Origin: Phyllostachys edulis
Lineage: Eukaryota > Streptophyta > Magnoliopsida > Poales > Poaceae
Direction of reading: 5' to 3'
Assembly (NCBI GenBank): GCA_036346405.1
Contig: CM070562.1
Coordinates: 103,626,999 to 103,690,998, forward strand
Length of the DNA: 64,000 nucleotides
Within the stretch, counting starts at the first letter, position 1, and every line of letters starts with the position of its first letter. A program made the position numbers and the translations under genes. Shown in pieces: positions 1-11,899 of the stretch. The notes beneath the pieces were generated by a model that saw nothing but the letters and a program-made list of their open reading frames with translations, was not told the DNA's origin and made no database searches.

Positions 1-1196
1 CAACGGGTTTCATAAATTAGCGGATTCTAAGACAGTGTATGCCCATTTCGCTCGGTCAGCCATCGATGTAAGTATTCGATACCAAATATTTATATATTTG
101 GGTTTTTCATTTCTCTCACTGTGTATTTCTTTGTTTAGAGAGCTCTTGAACAAGTTGCTACTATTGGTGAATACCACAGGCAACTGGTGTTACTGAGAAA
201 GAAAAAGGCTAAACTCTGTGAACAAGTACTGAGATGGTAAGTTACTGTTACAAGTAGTCTTTCTTATTTCGATCATTCGTTCAATACTTATGTCTACTTT
301 AACCTTTGTAGGTTTAAAAGTGACTAAAGAACCTTGACCGATGCACTCAACTATGTAAAAGCCGAGCTGCAAAAGCTAAAGGATGAAAAAGAAGACCTGC
401 TGAAAAACCTTCACGAGGCAAATTCTGCAGCTTGCGAGCTGCAGAATGAAATAAACAATAAGTATTTCACTTAACATTGTTCATTTCGACAACTTTATTT
501 CTTTCTCCAACTCCTTTTCTATTTTTAGAAAAAAAAGGTTGATATGGGTAAGCCTCAAACCGAGGTCGATTCAAAGATCTTGGTGATCAACGAGCTTACT
601 CGTATCTCTAAAGAAAAAGATAAGAGTATAAAGGCATGGAAGGAGCAGTGCGCAAAGGATGCTGCCTCCCACGATGACTAAATCAAGAGGCTTGCCTCTC
701 TTAGTAGGTAATACTTTTTTACCTATGATCAGTTTTATTTACTAGTCTTTAAGAAATGCTTTTCTAACTGGTCGTGCTCTATTTTCAGAGTAAGTAGTCG
801 AAATAAAATGACTTCAGGAAACTTTAACTCGCAGTCAGGAGGAAATGAAAGCTACGAAGATCAACCTTCAAGACAACATTTCTCTCCTTAACAATTTGCT
901 CGGTGGACTTGGTGCTAAGGAGGTCACTCCTCTTGGTGACACCGTGGTCGGACATACACGTACGACTGGACAACAAGTTGGAACTCTCCAGGAGTTGATA
1001 ACGATTCAGAAGACCAACCAAGCCGACTCGATAAGGCAAGCAACCGAAAGTACAGTAAGTTTTGCTCTAGCAACCAGTCGAAGCTGACTTCAACTGTCCT
1101 GAAGAAGAGGCAGCACAACTGATCGAAGAGGTGCAGCCAGTTGGCAAGAAGGTCGCAGAGGAGATGCAGATTGGATCTCCTTCATTAGAGTAGTTT
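1..1196 (+). pseudogene. 3' part of the antisense accessory ORF of element A
   Basis: This stretch is homologous to about 38390-39605 in element B. Exon-like blocks alternate with short AT-rich introns. One intron starts at about 53 bp into the block with GTAAGT and ends near 138 in TTTAG. Another block follows 780 and encodes a helical segment beginning MKATKINLQDN and containing DSIRQATE. The encoded region is the charged, coiled-coil C-terminal part of a retrotransposon accessory protein; its N-terminal domain is outside the window. In-frame stops (for example in the 540-700 block) and divergence from B show decay. The strand is opposite to gag-pol of the same element. Confidence 0.65.
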
Positions 1197-2176
1197 GTAA
1201 TAGGGTCTACATTGTAAAAACAATTTCTTGCTTATGAATATAAATCTTTATTTTCCTGCAAATTGTCTCTTCAAGTAGTAAGTAACTCATAAGACAAAAA
1301 TAGAAATAAAAATTGAATTTTTAAGACTAAGAATTAAAGTCACATTTATAATTTTATCCTAGCGTCGACTATTTTCTTAGTTTAATTAGATAAACTAAGT
1401 AAATAGTGAGGAAATTCCTTCTAGTGGGTGAGACCATGAGGAGAGAGGAAAGTTTTTGACTAGGTGGTGTTACTTCCTCCGACCAGGTTAACCAAATCGA
1501 GCGTATTAAGAGTAGTCGAACAAACTGTGAAAGCTTGACTCACTTAGAAAATTCTTCATAAAATGAAGAAATAAACACAGTTAATTATTAAAAAGAGCTT
1601 GCTTAGAGATATTTCAACCACATTTTATTGAACCTATTTTCTTTGTGTTGGCAGCTAAAATTAGGAACAGGTCGACGCTAGGAAGTTCCTTCTAGTGGGC
1701 AAGACCACGTGCAGAGAGGAAAGACTTCGACTAAGTGATGTTTCCCTCTTTCGACCAGTGTAAAAAAACAAGTGTTTAAAAAGTGATCGAAAAATTGTCG
1801 AAGCGTTGCTCAATGAAAATTTTAAGACAATAAAGATTAGAGAAACCATAAACTTTATTGAGAATATAGGAGGTTACACATAGAACTTGCGTAGCTGATC
1901 AATGTTCCATGAATTAGAAAGTACTCTGCCATCTTCCATTGCTAGTCGTACCGAGCCTGGTCGCGTGACTTCGACCACTGTGTAAAGACCATCTCACTTA
2001 GGAGAAAATTTGTTGCGATTAGACTAAGATTGAATCTTTTTCAATACCAAGTCACTTACAACAAGGTTGTGAGGTTGGACCTTACGATCATAGTATTTGC
2101 GTAGGGCTTATTGGTAGACTACCGAATGGATTAAGGCTTGATTCCTTTTCTCTTCGAGTAGGTTGATGTCACCAGC
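1197..2176. repeat. Element A spacer between accessory ORF and pol, with a 271-bp partial direct duplication
   Basis: No gene is seen here. Two diverged copies of a block start at about 1415 and about 1686 (shared core TTCCTTCTAGTGGG, followed by a purine-rich GAGAGGAAAG stretch and a TTCGACTA-like motif), a spacing of 271 bp. The same pair exists in element B at 39891 and 40162 with the same spacing. The duplication therefore predates the split of the two copies. A lacks about 90 bp of the first unit relative to B. Confidence 0.7.
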
Positions 2177-3235
2177 TCAAAGTTGATCTTGGCCGGTGTC
2201 GTTGTAATTTTCGACCTTTATCGATTGAACCTTTAGTTCAGGTGGAAGCATAGCTTCAACACCAAAAACTAAGAAAAATAATGTTTCGCCTATAACCCGA
2301 CTAGAAGTCGTGCGAATTGCCCATAGTACTGAGGGTAATTTTATTACCCAAGCCCCCAAGTGCTTTATAAGCTGGTCGAAAACTTGAGTTTTAATTCCCT
2401 GCATAATTTGGTCATTTACCCTTTTGACTGTCCTATTTCTTTGTGGATGGGAGACAGAGGCATAACATAGCTTGGTACCCAATTCTTCGCAAAATTCTTG
2501 AAATTATGCGCTCGAAAATTGTGTACCATTGTCTGTAATAATTCGACTTGGAACACCAAATTGAGTGATCATATTTTTCATCATAAATTTCTTAGCTACT
2601 TCCATTGTTATCCTAGTCACAGGTTCGGCTTCAATATATTTCGTGAACGTATCAATAGCCACAAAAAGGAACTCGAAACTCCATGGTGCTTTTGGGAATG
2701 GTCCTAGGATATTGAGACCCCAAGTGGCAAAATGCCAAGAAAGAGGTATAGTTTTTAATGCTTGAGCCGACCGGTTTATTTGCCTTCTATGAAATTGGCA
2801 TTGTACATATTTCTTAACAAGTTCTTTAGCATCATGGAGGGCTGTTGGCCAATAGAAACCTTGTCGAAAGGCTTTTTCGACAAGTATTCTGTAAGAAGCA
2901 TGTGTTCCACAGATGCCTCTGTATATTTTTTGAAGGAGATTTAATTCTTCTTTCTGCGATATGCATCGCATGAGAACCAGGTGAGTACCTCGTATGTAGA
3001 GGACTCCTTCGACCAAAGTATACATTATGGTCTTATGGTGTAGACGATCAGCCTCAAGATCGTCATTGGGTACTGTGTCCTTCTGAAGATACTTATAGAA
3101 GGGACTCATCCAGGTATCCTCGTATTTTAGGGAGGCTGTGTCTATAGGAGATGTATGTGGTGTTTCGACCAGGGACAGCTTCTGGAGCTGTTCCAGGAAG
3201 ACTCCTTGTGGTACTTGTAATCTGGAAGAAGCCAT
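2177..3235 (-). pseudogene. Integrase region of element A (broken)
   Basis: The integrase inserts the element cDNA into host DNA. Two minus-strand frames (2504-3235, then 2177-2482) together cover the zinc-binding region (GTHASYRILVEKAFRQGFYWP), the catalytic core and the start of the C-terminal domain. The core still reads TDNGTQF, which holds the second catalytic Asp. The first catalytic position, normally Asp in the WGLDILGP motif of this family, reads WGLNILGP. The usual CxxC of the zinc region is also altered (YVQCQFHRR). A frame change falls near 2490-2504 just after the TDNGTQF motif. These changes indicate an inactive remnant. The region is typical of Tat-lineage gypsy elements and has no chromodomain after it. 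Confidence 0.85.
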
Positions 3236-3840
3236 TTAAGCTAACTGGTTAGTGAGTAAATTATCCTTTCGAGGAATATATTGTACCTCAAAACCAAAAA
3301 AAATGCTTCTCAAGCTTCCCGGCTTCCGATAAGTACTGAGACATGGTCGAATTATAGCATTGGTGCTCTCTTTTGACCTGATTCATGACCAGTTGAGAGT
3401 CTCCTCTCACGAGTAGTCGTCGAATCCCAAGCGCTTTCGCTGCTCGTATGCCAGCCAAGTTCAACCACCATTTTGCCATGCGCCCGCCGCTCCACTGCTT
3501 TCTTGTTCTGGAGGACCTCTCCTAAGGGAAACTCAAAAGACATGATTAACTTGTGCACCCAGAAATAATGCCTTAGTTTTCTCGAAGACATGAGGAGGGT
3601 GTATAGAAGCTTTTGGACCTGAGAGTAACGCTCCTTAGGCCTATGTAAAACTTCACTAATATAGTAAATTGGTTGTTGAACGTTTTCACATTCTATGACC
3701 AGCACTGCGCTCAATGCTTGTGGCATAGTAGCTAGATATATTAGCATGTCTCTTTTGGTTTCGGAGAAACCAGAATAGGAGCACTCGTAAGATACCTCTT
3801 GACATCCTCGAAGGCTTTGTTTGCCTCCTCTGACCACTCA
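3236..3840 (-). pseudogene. RNase H region of element A, with an internal deletion
   Basis: RNase H removes the RNA strand during reverse transcription. The part near 3550-3760 encodes the typical Tat motifs QPIYYISEVL and KLRHYFWVHK. The part near 3300-3460 encodes LGIRRLLVRGDSQLVMNQV. At about 3457 the sequence jumps directly from one to the other, while element B has about 275 bp more at the equivalent place (about 41960-42235). A short CCAA microhomology sits at the junction, suggesting an illegitimate-recombination deletion that removed the segment containing the first catalytic acidic residues. Confidence 0.8.
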
Positions 3841-4800
3841 AAATCCTGATGTTTCCTCAGAAATTTAAAGAAAGGAAGTCATTTTTCTCCCAACTGTGCG
3901 ATGAAACAACTTAAAGCCGTCATGCATCCTGTGAGTTTTTGGACTTTCTTCTTTGTGGTCCGAGGGTGCATTTGTTCAATGGCGTTTTTCTTTTCAAGGT
4001 TTGCTTCGATGCCTCGTACAGAGACAAGGAATCCAAGCAACTTTTCTGAAGAGACTCCGAACACACACTTCTCAGGGTTGAGTTTCAAATGGTGTTTTCT
4101 AAGATTATCGAATGTTTCTTGCAAGTCGGAAATATGATTAAGACGTTTAATGTTTTTTACAACCAGATCATCAACATAGGCTTCCAAATTTCGGCCAGAT
4201 GAGGAAGGAAGGTCTTTTGCATCAAGCGTTGAAAAGAAATGCCAGCATTTTTTAGACCAAATGATATTTTAACATAGAAAAATATTCCAAATGGTGTAAT
4301 AAATATGATCTTTTCTTCATCATTTAGGCACATACTTATCTAATAATAGCCAGAATATGCATCTCAAAAACTTAATATTTTACAACCAGCAGTAGAATCA
4401 ACCAACTGATCAATACGAGGAAAGGGAAAATCATCATTCGGACAAGCTTTATTAAGATCAGTAAAGTTTACACACATACGCCATTTACCAATAGACTTTC
4501 TAACCATTACAGGGTTAGCCAACCACTCTGGGTGGTCGACTTGTCTTATAAGGCCCGCTTTAAGTAGCTTGTCCAATTTATATCTGATGGCATCTCGTCA
4601 ATCAGGTGTGAATCTCCATAATTTTTATTTTATGGGTTTCTTATTAGACCTAGAGCTAGTCTATGCTCGATCATCTTCCTAGGACTCCAGGCATGTTAGA
4701 TGTTTGCCACGCAAAGACATCTACATTTGCTCGGAGGAAGGTGACGAGGGCATCTTCCTATGCAAGGTCGGAAGTGACCCACCCCAATGCGAACTATCTT
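3841..4800 (-). pseudogene. Reverse transcriptase region of element A (broken)
   Basis: The polymerase copies element RNA into DNA. The minus-strand frame at 4364-4576 gives the fingers/palm start (GLIRQVDHPEWLANPVMV, DLNKACPNDDFPFPRIDQLVD). The frame at 3879-4187 gives the catalytic YVDDLVVK box, followed by HLKLNPEKCVFGV and GFLVS, the usual thumb-side motifs. The YVDD box is intact. The segment between (about 4190-4360) has stops and frame changes. The order and motifs are those of a gypsy-type pol; the reading frame is not continuous, so this copy is probably not functional. Confidence 0.88.
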
Positions 4801-5460
4801 CAAAGGCTCCTCTGTATTTAGTGGAACTTCTTTGACTTGGTCGTTTGGCTTTGGTGTAACTTTAGGCTTCGACTGCTTGGTCGAAGGTTGCCCCTTGCTT
4901 CTCGAGTTGGTATTTGGCTAACCATCTCAAGGGATTTGCGGTTGTATGTAAGTGCTATCTTTTTATCACAGTGAATTGTGATTACTCCTTTGGGACCTGG
5001 CAACTTAAGACATTGATAACCATAATGAACAACCATTAAGAATTGTGCTAGAGTTGGTCGACCGAGTATGGCATTGTATGCCGTCTCGAAATTGACCACA
5101 TCAAAAGAGATTTTCTCTGTCCTAAAATTGTTTGGTGACCCAAACGTTACAGGAAGAGAAACCTGACCAATGGGTTTGGCCGAAGACCCTGGTACGATCC
5201 TATGAAATAAGTATTGTACATGCTTGATCTTTGTCCTAGGGACTTGCATCTCGTCCAGGGCATTCGTAAAGAGTATATTCAGTGAATTCCCACCATCAAC
5301 TAACACACGATTGACTCGATAGTTCTTGATGGTGGACTCGACTACGATCGAAAAGTGACCAAGTCGAGTAGAAGGGATCAGACAGTCACCTTTCTTGAAA
5401 GATATGGTTATTTCTGGCCACTTCGTACTTTGTTGACAAGAGGAGGGTCAATTGAAATTT
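4801..5460 (-). pseudogene. Aspartic protease region of element A
   Basis: This encodes the retroviral-type aspartic protease that processes the polyprotein. The minus-strand frame 4818-5306 begins with the active-site motif LVDGGNSLNILF and continues to NAILGRPTL, the conserved hydrophobic-hydrophobic-Gly motif. It lies between gag and reverse transcriptase as expected. The frame ends at 4818 before the polymerase and the upstream link to gag is interrupted, so it is a remnant. Confidence 0.8.
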
Positions 5461-6480
5461 TCCTCACGCTCAACAGCTTTGAGCTGTTGTTTTGACTCGT
5501 ATGTCAAGATCCTCTATTGATGTGATCAATTGTGTGTTCTAGATCTTGAAATGACATCTCCTCATCATCATCCAACTATTTTCCACCACTCGTTTGCCCC
5601 ACCTCTTCAAGTGTAGGAAGTGGCCCCTTGTCGGAGTAGTAATCCTCGAGTTTCTGCTGAAAAACTCGGCAATTGAGAAGGTCATGTCCTTTATTTTTGT
5701 GGAAAGGACACCATCTAGGCTTGTCATTCTTCTGTTCGGGGCATTTACATTTGCTCCGATCGAGATATGGTTTGGAGCTCCAAGGCTCCTTGTCACTCAT
5801 GGATAAGACCTCCTTAGAGCTTTTGAATTGAATCTTTTGGCCTTTAGTCTTGCTCTTAGATTTTCCAACCTTTTTCTTCTTGCTACCTTTGCCCGCTCCT
5901 CGAATGTTCTTATCATCACGGTCAATCGTGTGATTCCACTCGATCGCTTCTGCAGTAGTTGCATAACGGTCAGCTATTTCAAAGAGCTTGGTGACGGTAG
6001 TCTAAGGATTTAGAGTGATATCCTCTATGATCCTTTGATTGCTGACTCCCTACTTAAATGCTCAGATGATATAAGAGTCAAAACTTCAGGAATTGAATTG
6101 TAAACCTAGTTGAAACGCCTCTATAAATTAGCGCAAGGTCTCGTGAGAATCCTGTCACATTATGTGTAGGTCATCCTCCTTTCCTGGACAGTTGTAATTG
6201 CCCTGGAAGTTGGCTAGTAGTAGGTCGTACAGGTGCTGCCACGAATAGATCGACTCTTGTGGCAGATTTAACAGCCATGACCAAGCAGATCCTTCGGGCA
6301 TAGTCGAAAGGTAGTTGGCCATGACATGCTCTCTTCCTCCTGTTACTCGAACAACAGTGGTATGGATTTGAAAAAACTCGATGGGATTTTGTGACCCATC
6401 AAATTTCTCCATGTTCACTGGTCAAAACTGTGGTGGCCAGTGAACTGCTCGAAGGTTAGGCGAAACGTCCGACATCTAGT
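5461..6480 (-). pseudogene. Gag (capsid and nucleocapsid) region of element A, incomplete
   Basis: Gag forms the virus-like particle. The frame 6155-6418 carries the capsid-type retrotransposon gag motif (EKFDGSQNPIEFFQIHTTV, NYLSTMPEGSAWSWLLNLP). The frame 5576-5800 carries the nucleocapsid zinc-knuckle variant RWCPFHKNKGHDLLNC, a C-x2-H-x4-H-x4-C arrangement found in this group. The N-terminal part of gag continues to about 6886 and is cut there by the junction with element C. Several stops separate the blocks. Confidence 0.82.
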
Positions 6481-6879
6481 AATAATATAATAACGCCTTC
6501 TTTGCGGGTAAGAAGAGTTGACATCACCAGGTGATCGTACTCGATGATACCCACTTACCTAACCTATCATAGATCTCAGCCCTATGAGGGTAATACTCCT
6601 CGTACTCCATCTGATGGTGCAGATTTCTCGAAAGAAGTGATGAACGACCACTTCTCCTAGGAATTTGTCGATCAATAGTTGTTCGAGGGACTCTTTTTCG
6701 ACTAGGGTCGTGGTTAGGAGATCAACCAGACATGTTGTCTTGTCGTTCTCCATGAGGAGAGTCATCTGAATGACTGGCGTTCGATGGAGTTATCTTGATA
6801 CGACTACCAGGACAGTGTTGTCAAGTCTGCTCGAGCCTGACCATCGTGCCCCGAAGTATTCATGTGATCTCTTGAGCGA

Positions 6880-7700
6880 GGCTCCGGGCTCTGCCTCCCC
6901 TCCGCAAAAATTTCTAGGTTAGGGTGCCCCCGGAGCCCTATCTAAAAAAGTATGGGGGACGGCGTGAGGCTCCGCCTCCTCCTTTGCAAAATTTCTAAGT
7001 TGGGGCTCCTTCAGAGCCCTAACTAAAAAAGTATGAGGGACGACGTGAGGCTCCGTCTTCCCCTTTGCAAAAATTTTCAAGTTAGGGCTCCCTCGGAGCC
7101 CTATCTAAAAAAGTATAGGGGCAGCGTGAGTTTCCGCCTCCCCCTTCGCAAAATTTCTAAGTTAGGGCTCCCCCGGAGCCCTATCTAAAAAAGTATGGGG
7201 GACGGCGCGATGCTCCGCCTCCCCCTTTGCAAAAAAATTCAAGTTGGGCCTCCCCAGAGCCCTATCTAAAAAAGCATGGGGGACGGCGCGAGGCTCTGCC
7301 TCCCCCTTCGCAAAATTTCTAAGTTAGGGATCCTCCGGAGCCCTATCTAAAAAAGTATGGGGGACGGTGCGAGCCTCCGCCTCCTCCTTAGCAAAATTTC
7401 TAAGTTAGGGCTCCTCCGGAGCCCTATCTTAAAAAGTATAGGGGACAGCGCGAGGCTCCGTCTCCCCCTTCACAAAAAAATTCAAGTTAGAGATCTCTCG
7501 GAGCCCTATCTAAAAAAAGTACGGGGGACGGCGCGAGGCTCCGCCTCCCCCTTCGCAAAATTTGTAAGTTAGGGCTCCCCCAGGGCTCTATCTAAAAAAG
7601 TGGGGGACGGCGCGAGGTTCCGCCTCCCCCTTCGCAAAATTTGTAAGGGCTCCCCCTCAGCCCTATACAAAGTATGAGAGACGGCGCGAGGCTTCACCAC
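6880..7700. repeat. Tandem array, about ten 81-bp units
   Basis: The marker CTAAAAAAG recurs at 6942, 7023, 7105, 7185, 7266, 7347, about 7428, 7510 and 7592, giving a unit of 80-82 bp. Each unit contains GGCGCGAGGCTCCGCCTCC and the near-palindrome GGGCTCCCCCGGAGCCC, which could fold into a 7-bp stem. Units differ by a few point changes and small indels. The array lies between the broken gag of element A and the tail of the accessory ORF of element C. Tat-type elements are known to carry hypervariable tandem repeats downstream of pol, and this array sits in the equivalent place in C. Confidence 0.9.
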
Positions 7701-7872
7701 CCCCATCGAAGGCCAAAAAGGAACACACTTCGTTTGACACAAAAATCACGCTTTATTAGTCACGGGTTCCACACAAAGGATACACACACTACAAGGGCTC
7801 GGCCCAGAGAATAAAGATAAATAACATAATCACACAGTACAACATACAATGTATAGCGCGGCCGCAACATCA
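7701..7872. other. Spacer between 81-bp array and accessory ORF stop
   Basis: Short spacer containing AAAAATCACGCTTTATTAGTC and a downstream T/A-rich tract in the sense of the minus-strand ORF. It may hold the 3' untranslated region of the accessory ORF. No gene was seen. Confidence 0.4.
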
Positions 7873-10800
7873 CTACGAGACGAAATCCCATGCTTCCATA
7901 CGCGTCGCCCACTCATGCAACTCCTCGTCAGATGGTCCAGTCGCCATGAATTGTAGGTACTCCCTCGCCACGGCCCAATCATCCGATGGTTCGAACGAAT
8001 TCGTCGACGAAGCTGCAAATGCGACAGGCAAGGGCAAAGGCCCCTCGCATGCGATCATGGCACCCCGACGCGCCCAGAAGGCCCATATCTCATCCCACGC
8101 ACTCGCAGCCTTCCGCTCACGGAAGTGCCAAAACTTCTTCATAGAACCATCCAGATTCGCCTTCTTCCAGTGCTGCCACTTGGCGCCATGTCACACAACG
8201 CCTCGGTAGCACAGCTTCATCGCCCAAATAGATAGCAAACTACGCTCATGCTTTGACCCCCGAGGAGGAGCGATAACCTTGGTTAGTCGCGCCATGGAAG
8301 GACGAGGCCCCTGTTGGGTGGTGCGGCGGAACAGCGCCACTTATCCTGCGTAAACAACGAACAAAGTATAAATGACCAAGCAAAGCAGCAAAGACCAACC
8401 AAGTTCTGCAAAACAATTTTCATTCATCAGCAGGGGTCATTACAAAAAGAGGCAAACCCCTCCATAAACCCACTCCGGCGCACAGAGACCGACTGGAGCA
8501 AAAACAAAAACCTAGCAAAAAATGAGCTAAAAAGGAAAAACTGGGGATAGTGAAGAGCGGAGGGTCACACGGTCACACCTTGCCCCCGGTGGTGCCCCCC
8601 CGCTCGCCTGCTCCGTCGCCACCCGCCAAGGCCTTGCCCTTCTTCTTATGCGCTAGCGCGGCCCAGAGGGATTCCATAGCGGCGCCATGGCCGCGCGGCG
8701 CCCAAAAGTCATGCGCAACGACGTTGCTCGAACTACGCACCTCCTTTTGGCTAGAAGCAATCTTCACTGGGGAGGCCACGGGCATGGAGCGAGCGCCAAG
8801 GGCGTCAACATGCCCGCATCCGGCCTGCTGCAGCGAAGCAAGGACAACCATCCAAGCTGCCTTCGCACAATGGTTGTCGTAGGCTCGAGCAGCTGGCACC
8901 AAAACTTCCCCGGCGTGATGAAGGCGCTCCAGCGTGACATCCATCTCGATGGGGTATGCTTCCAGGGTGGTGGCACGCGCCGAGCTTGGGCACGGTGCCC
9001 TCCAAGGACTCCATCGCCTTCCAAGTAGCCTGCGACACGGTGACCAAAAGTTGCCGCTGTACCGCAACTTCTGCCTCAAGGACAGCGCGAACCCCGTGCG
9101 CGCCTCCACCTCCTCTCGAGGGTGCATCGTTCACCCTCAAGCTCAGTGACCCTTGACTCCAGCCTCCTCGCCTTCTCGGCAAGAGCCGAGCATTCGGCGT
9201 TAAGAGACTCATTCCGCGCACGTTCCGAGTCGACCAGCCCCTGGATCTCCACATAGCCACGCTGGATATCCCCCTCGAGGGCACGAGACAACATCAGGGT
9301 CTGCGTGAAAGTACGCTGTCAGTAATAGAAGCACATGCGAAACAGAACTACGCACATATCCGAACCTACCATTGGCCTCGATCGACCGGAACATCTTGTC
9401 CGCGGGCATGCGCTAGAAAAGCTCGGATAGGTAGGACAGGGCGGCAAAGTGAGCCACCTCCTCGCAGACAGCTACCGTCCCAGGGCTGATCTTAAAGTCT
9501 TGGGTACACAACGGACCCACATCCGAGGTACCCGCACTCAGAAGCTCATCGATACCGCCTCGGACCACCCTACCGAACCACCCTTGGACCCCAAATACGG
9601 CGCCACCAATAGGCCCTCGACCACAGGCAGCTCTCACCGCCACCCCCCTCCTCAACGCTCCGCGCTGCGTGGCACGAACAAGTTAGGCGAGTGCAGAAGA
9701 ATACAACAAAAAGCGAGGAGGTGAAGCTGACCGATCATGTTGCGAGAAAATTGGGCGCCTCCACCCGAGTGTCCTCGGACCCCCGGCCGTACACCTGCGA
9801 CGGTGTCCCAACGGACAACTCCTTGAGGGGCATGCTCGCCACACCAAACGAGCTTGCCACCACCTCCGCAGTTCCAACACCAGCCCCTGGCACAACTTGC
9901 GGCACCGCCGACGAAGAACTCATCGAACTGCTCACTTTCGGCTATGCCACGGGAGCACGCGATCCCTTCTTCAAAGGGCGACCCATCGTGTCCACCCCCG
10001 CGCAGCCGAGGTCGCCCATGTCACATGTCCCAACGGCTCGTAGGGGCACTGCGCTGATTGGCCCTTGGGCCTCCAACTCCTTGGGGACGCGGGGACGCTT
10101 CTTCTTCCCAGCGTCGGGATCCAGGCGCTCCACTAAGCGAACTGTCGGATCCACGTACGCCCGATTCAGTCATGCCTCGCGCACCACCAGCCCATGCTCC
10201 TCCCCAGTGTAGGGGCCTAGAAGCTGCTCTACGATGCGCGCGGCCTCGTCAATAGGCAACATTGCACGAGCCTAATATCAAGCACCGACAAATATATAAA
10301 CAGGACGCAAGGCCAAGAGGGAAAACCGGCACCTTCGCGATCCACCAACTCGAAGGGCGGGATTCCACCCCTCGGCTCCCCTAGCTTCACGCTCCAGCCC
10401 TAGGCCAAGGGCCACATCCGGAGCGTGCAAAACTCTTCCATGAGATCCCTCGTCGAAAGCCTCCATGTCGCATTGAGCAGGAGATAGAGCAACGCCTCTT
10501 TCCTCGAAGAAAGTTTGATCTCCCGGGAGGCAATGAGTTGGATGGGCCCTCTGACAGAGCGAAGACCGGTGTCCGTAGGACACTTGTGGTAAAACCACCG
10601 CCGGGTCCAGTCAGTCTCCCACCGGTTCCGGGCCGTGGAGCAGGTGTGTACTTCAGGTGACGCATCTTTGGCTGGAAGTTGACACTTCTAAAATTCAACG
10701 TCTCGCCGGTGTCCTTCTTCTTGGGTTGACAGCGCATGTCATGGAGGTACGCGAAGAGCCGCGCTTCCCCGTCGCTCGCCCCTACGGAGCGCAATACCCA

Positions 10801-11429
10801 CTCGAACACGCTAAGCTTGACGATGGAGTTAGGCGTCTGAAGAATCTAGACCCGCCATTATGTGTTAATGGAGTATTTTGGTGATTAATGATAAATCTAT
10901 TTGTGAGACTAACACGTTTATTGATATACCTATTGCTCAGTCTAATTTGGATAAAAAGGTGAAAATCCAAGAGGTATGCATTCAACATCATAATCTTATA
11001 ACTTGTTGCATTCCTCAAATCCAAAATATAGGTTGATCTCCACAGATAGTCTAACTTGAATATGTGCATATGTTCTCATTACACATTCATGTATGCACAC
11101 ATCTAGGGGAGTTCACTCTATGTTTTGTGGTTTCATTAGTATTGATCCATATTTTTTTATCCACATATATTAAGGATATTTACTTTGAAACATATCATAT
11201 GAGTATACAAAACTTGTATAGTTTATACATACTCATGTTTATCTACATTCAATTACTTGTATTTGTGATGGTTGTCATCAATTACCAAAAAGGGAAAGAT
11301 TGGAATGTTTTGTCCCACCATTATGAGATAATGGTATGTTATGGTAATTAATGATAATCATGTTGTGGGACTAATGTTTTCCATGAGTTGGATGAATAGG
11401 TTATGTCCTATGGTGAAAGAGACTTTGGA

Positions 11430-11700
11430 TGACATCATGAGTTGATCGTCATCAAGTCAAGGTTCAAGAGTAAAGGATGCATCATGTGTTGATGCTCATC
11501 AAGAACTTGAAGAAAAGGAAATCATCGTGTGTTGATGATATTCGAGAAGAGAAGATGATCATGAGTTGATCATCAAGTCAAGAGAAGATTCATCATGTGT
11601 TGATGGAGGGCAAGTGATGGATGCATCATGTGTTGATGCATATCAAGACTCGGAATGAAATAATCATGTGTTGATGATTATCAAGTCAAGAACCCGAACT
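11430..11700. repeat. Irregular minisatellite built on CATCATGTGTTGATG
   Basis: About seven degenerate copies of a CATCATGTGTTGAT / ATCAAGTCAAGA motif pair recur at 35-60-bp spacing inside the copia-type 3' LTR. No reading frame is kept. The U3-like position suggests an LTR-internal repeat. Confidence 0.7.
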
Positions 11701-11899
11701 TGAAGTGAAGATGTGCACCATCAAGCTTCAAGTGTTTGTGCAAGGCAAAGGTATGGCTAGCTAGGGCTAAGGATTTGTTCCAATTCTTTTACCGGTCTTG
11801 GTGTTTGGATGGAAGACCGGATTGCTAGTATAGGTTGCCGTACTATTAAGAGGGGTCTTGATTAGTAGCTTGAGTTAGTCATGTGTTGATAGCTCATTG

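Larger units (their letters stand above)
1..6886 (-). mobile_element. Tat-type Ty3/gypsy retrotransposon A, internal region (left end outside window)
   Basis: Internal part of a Ty3/gypsy element. Reading from right to left on the minus strand it shows gag, protease, reverse transcriptase, RNase H and integrase, with an accessory ORF on the plus strand beyond the end of pol. It aligns collinearly with element B (about 38.4-49.08 kb), including introns of the accessory ORF and the spacer. Homology to B stops at about 6886, inside the 5' part of gag. There it is joined to unrelated tandem-repeat DNA of element C. The 5' LTR of A lies further right at 14727-15531, so about 1 kb of A (equivalent to 49.08-50.07 kb of B) is missing. 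All ORFs carry stops or frameshifts. There is no chromodomain after the integrase, and a long RNase H region is present, as expected for the Tat lineage. Confidence 0.88.

Noticed and set aside
8550..9284. Several 70-184-codon ORFs on both strands
   Set aside because: Overlap in a GC-rich part of the decayed accessory ORF of element C; only the frame collinear with that ORF is meaningful.
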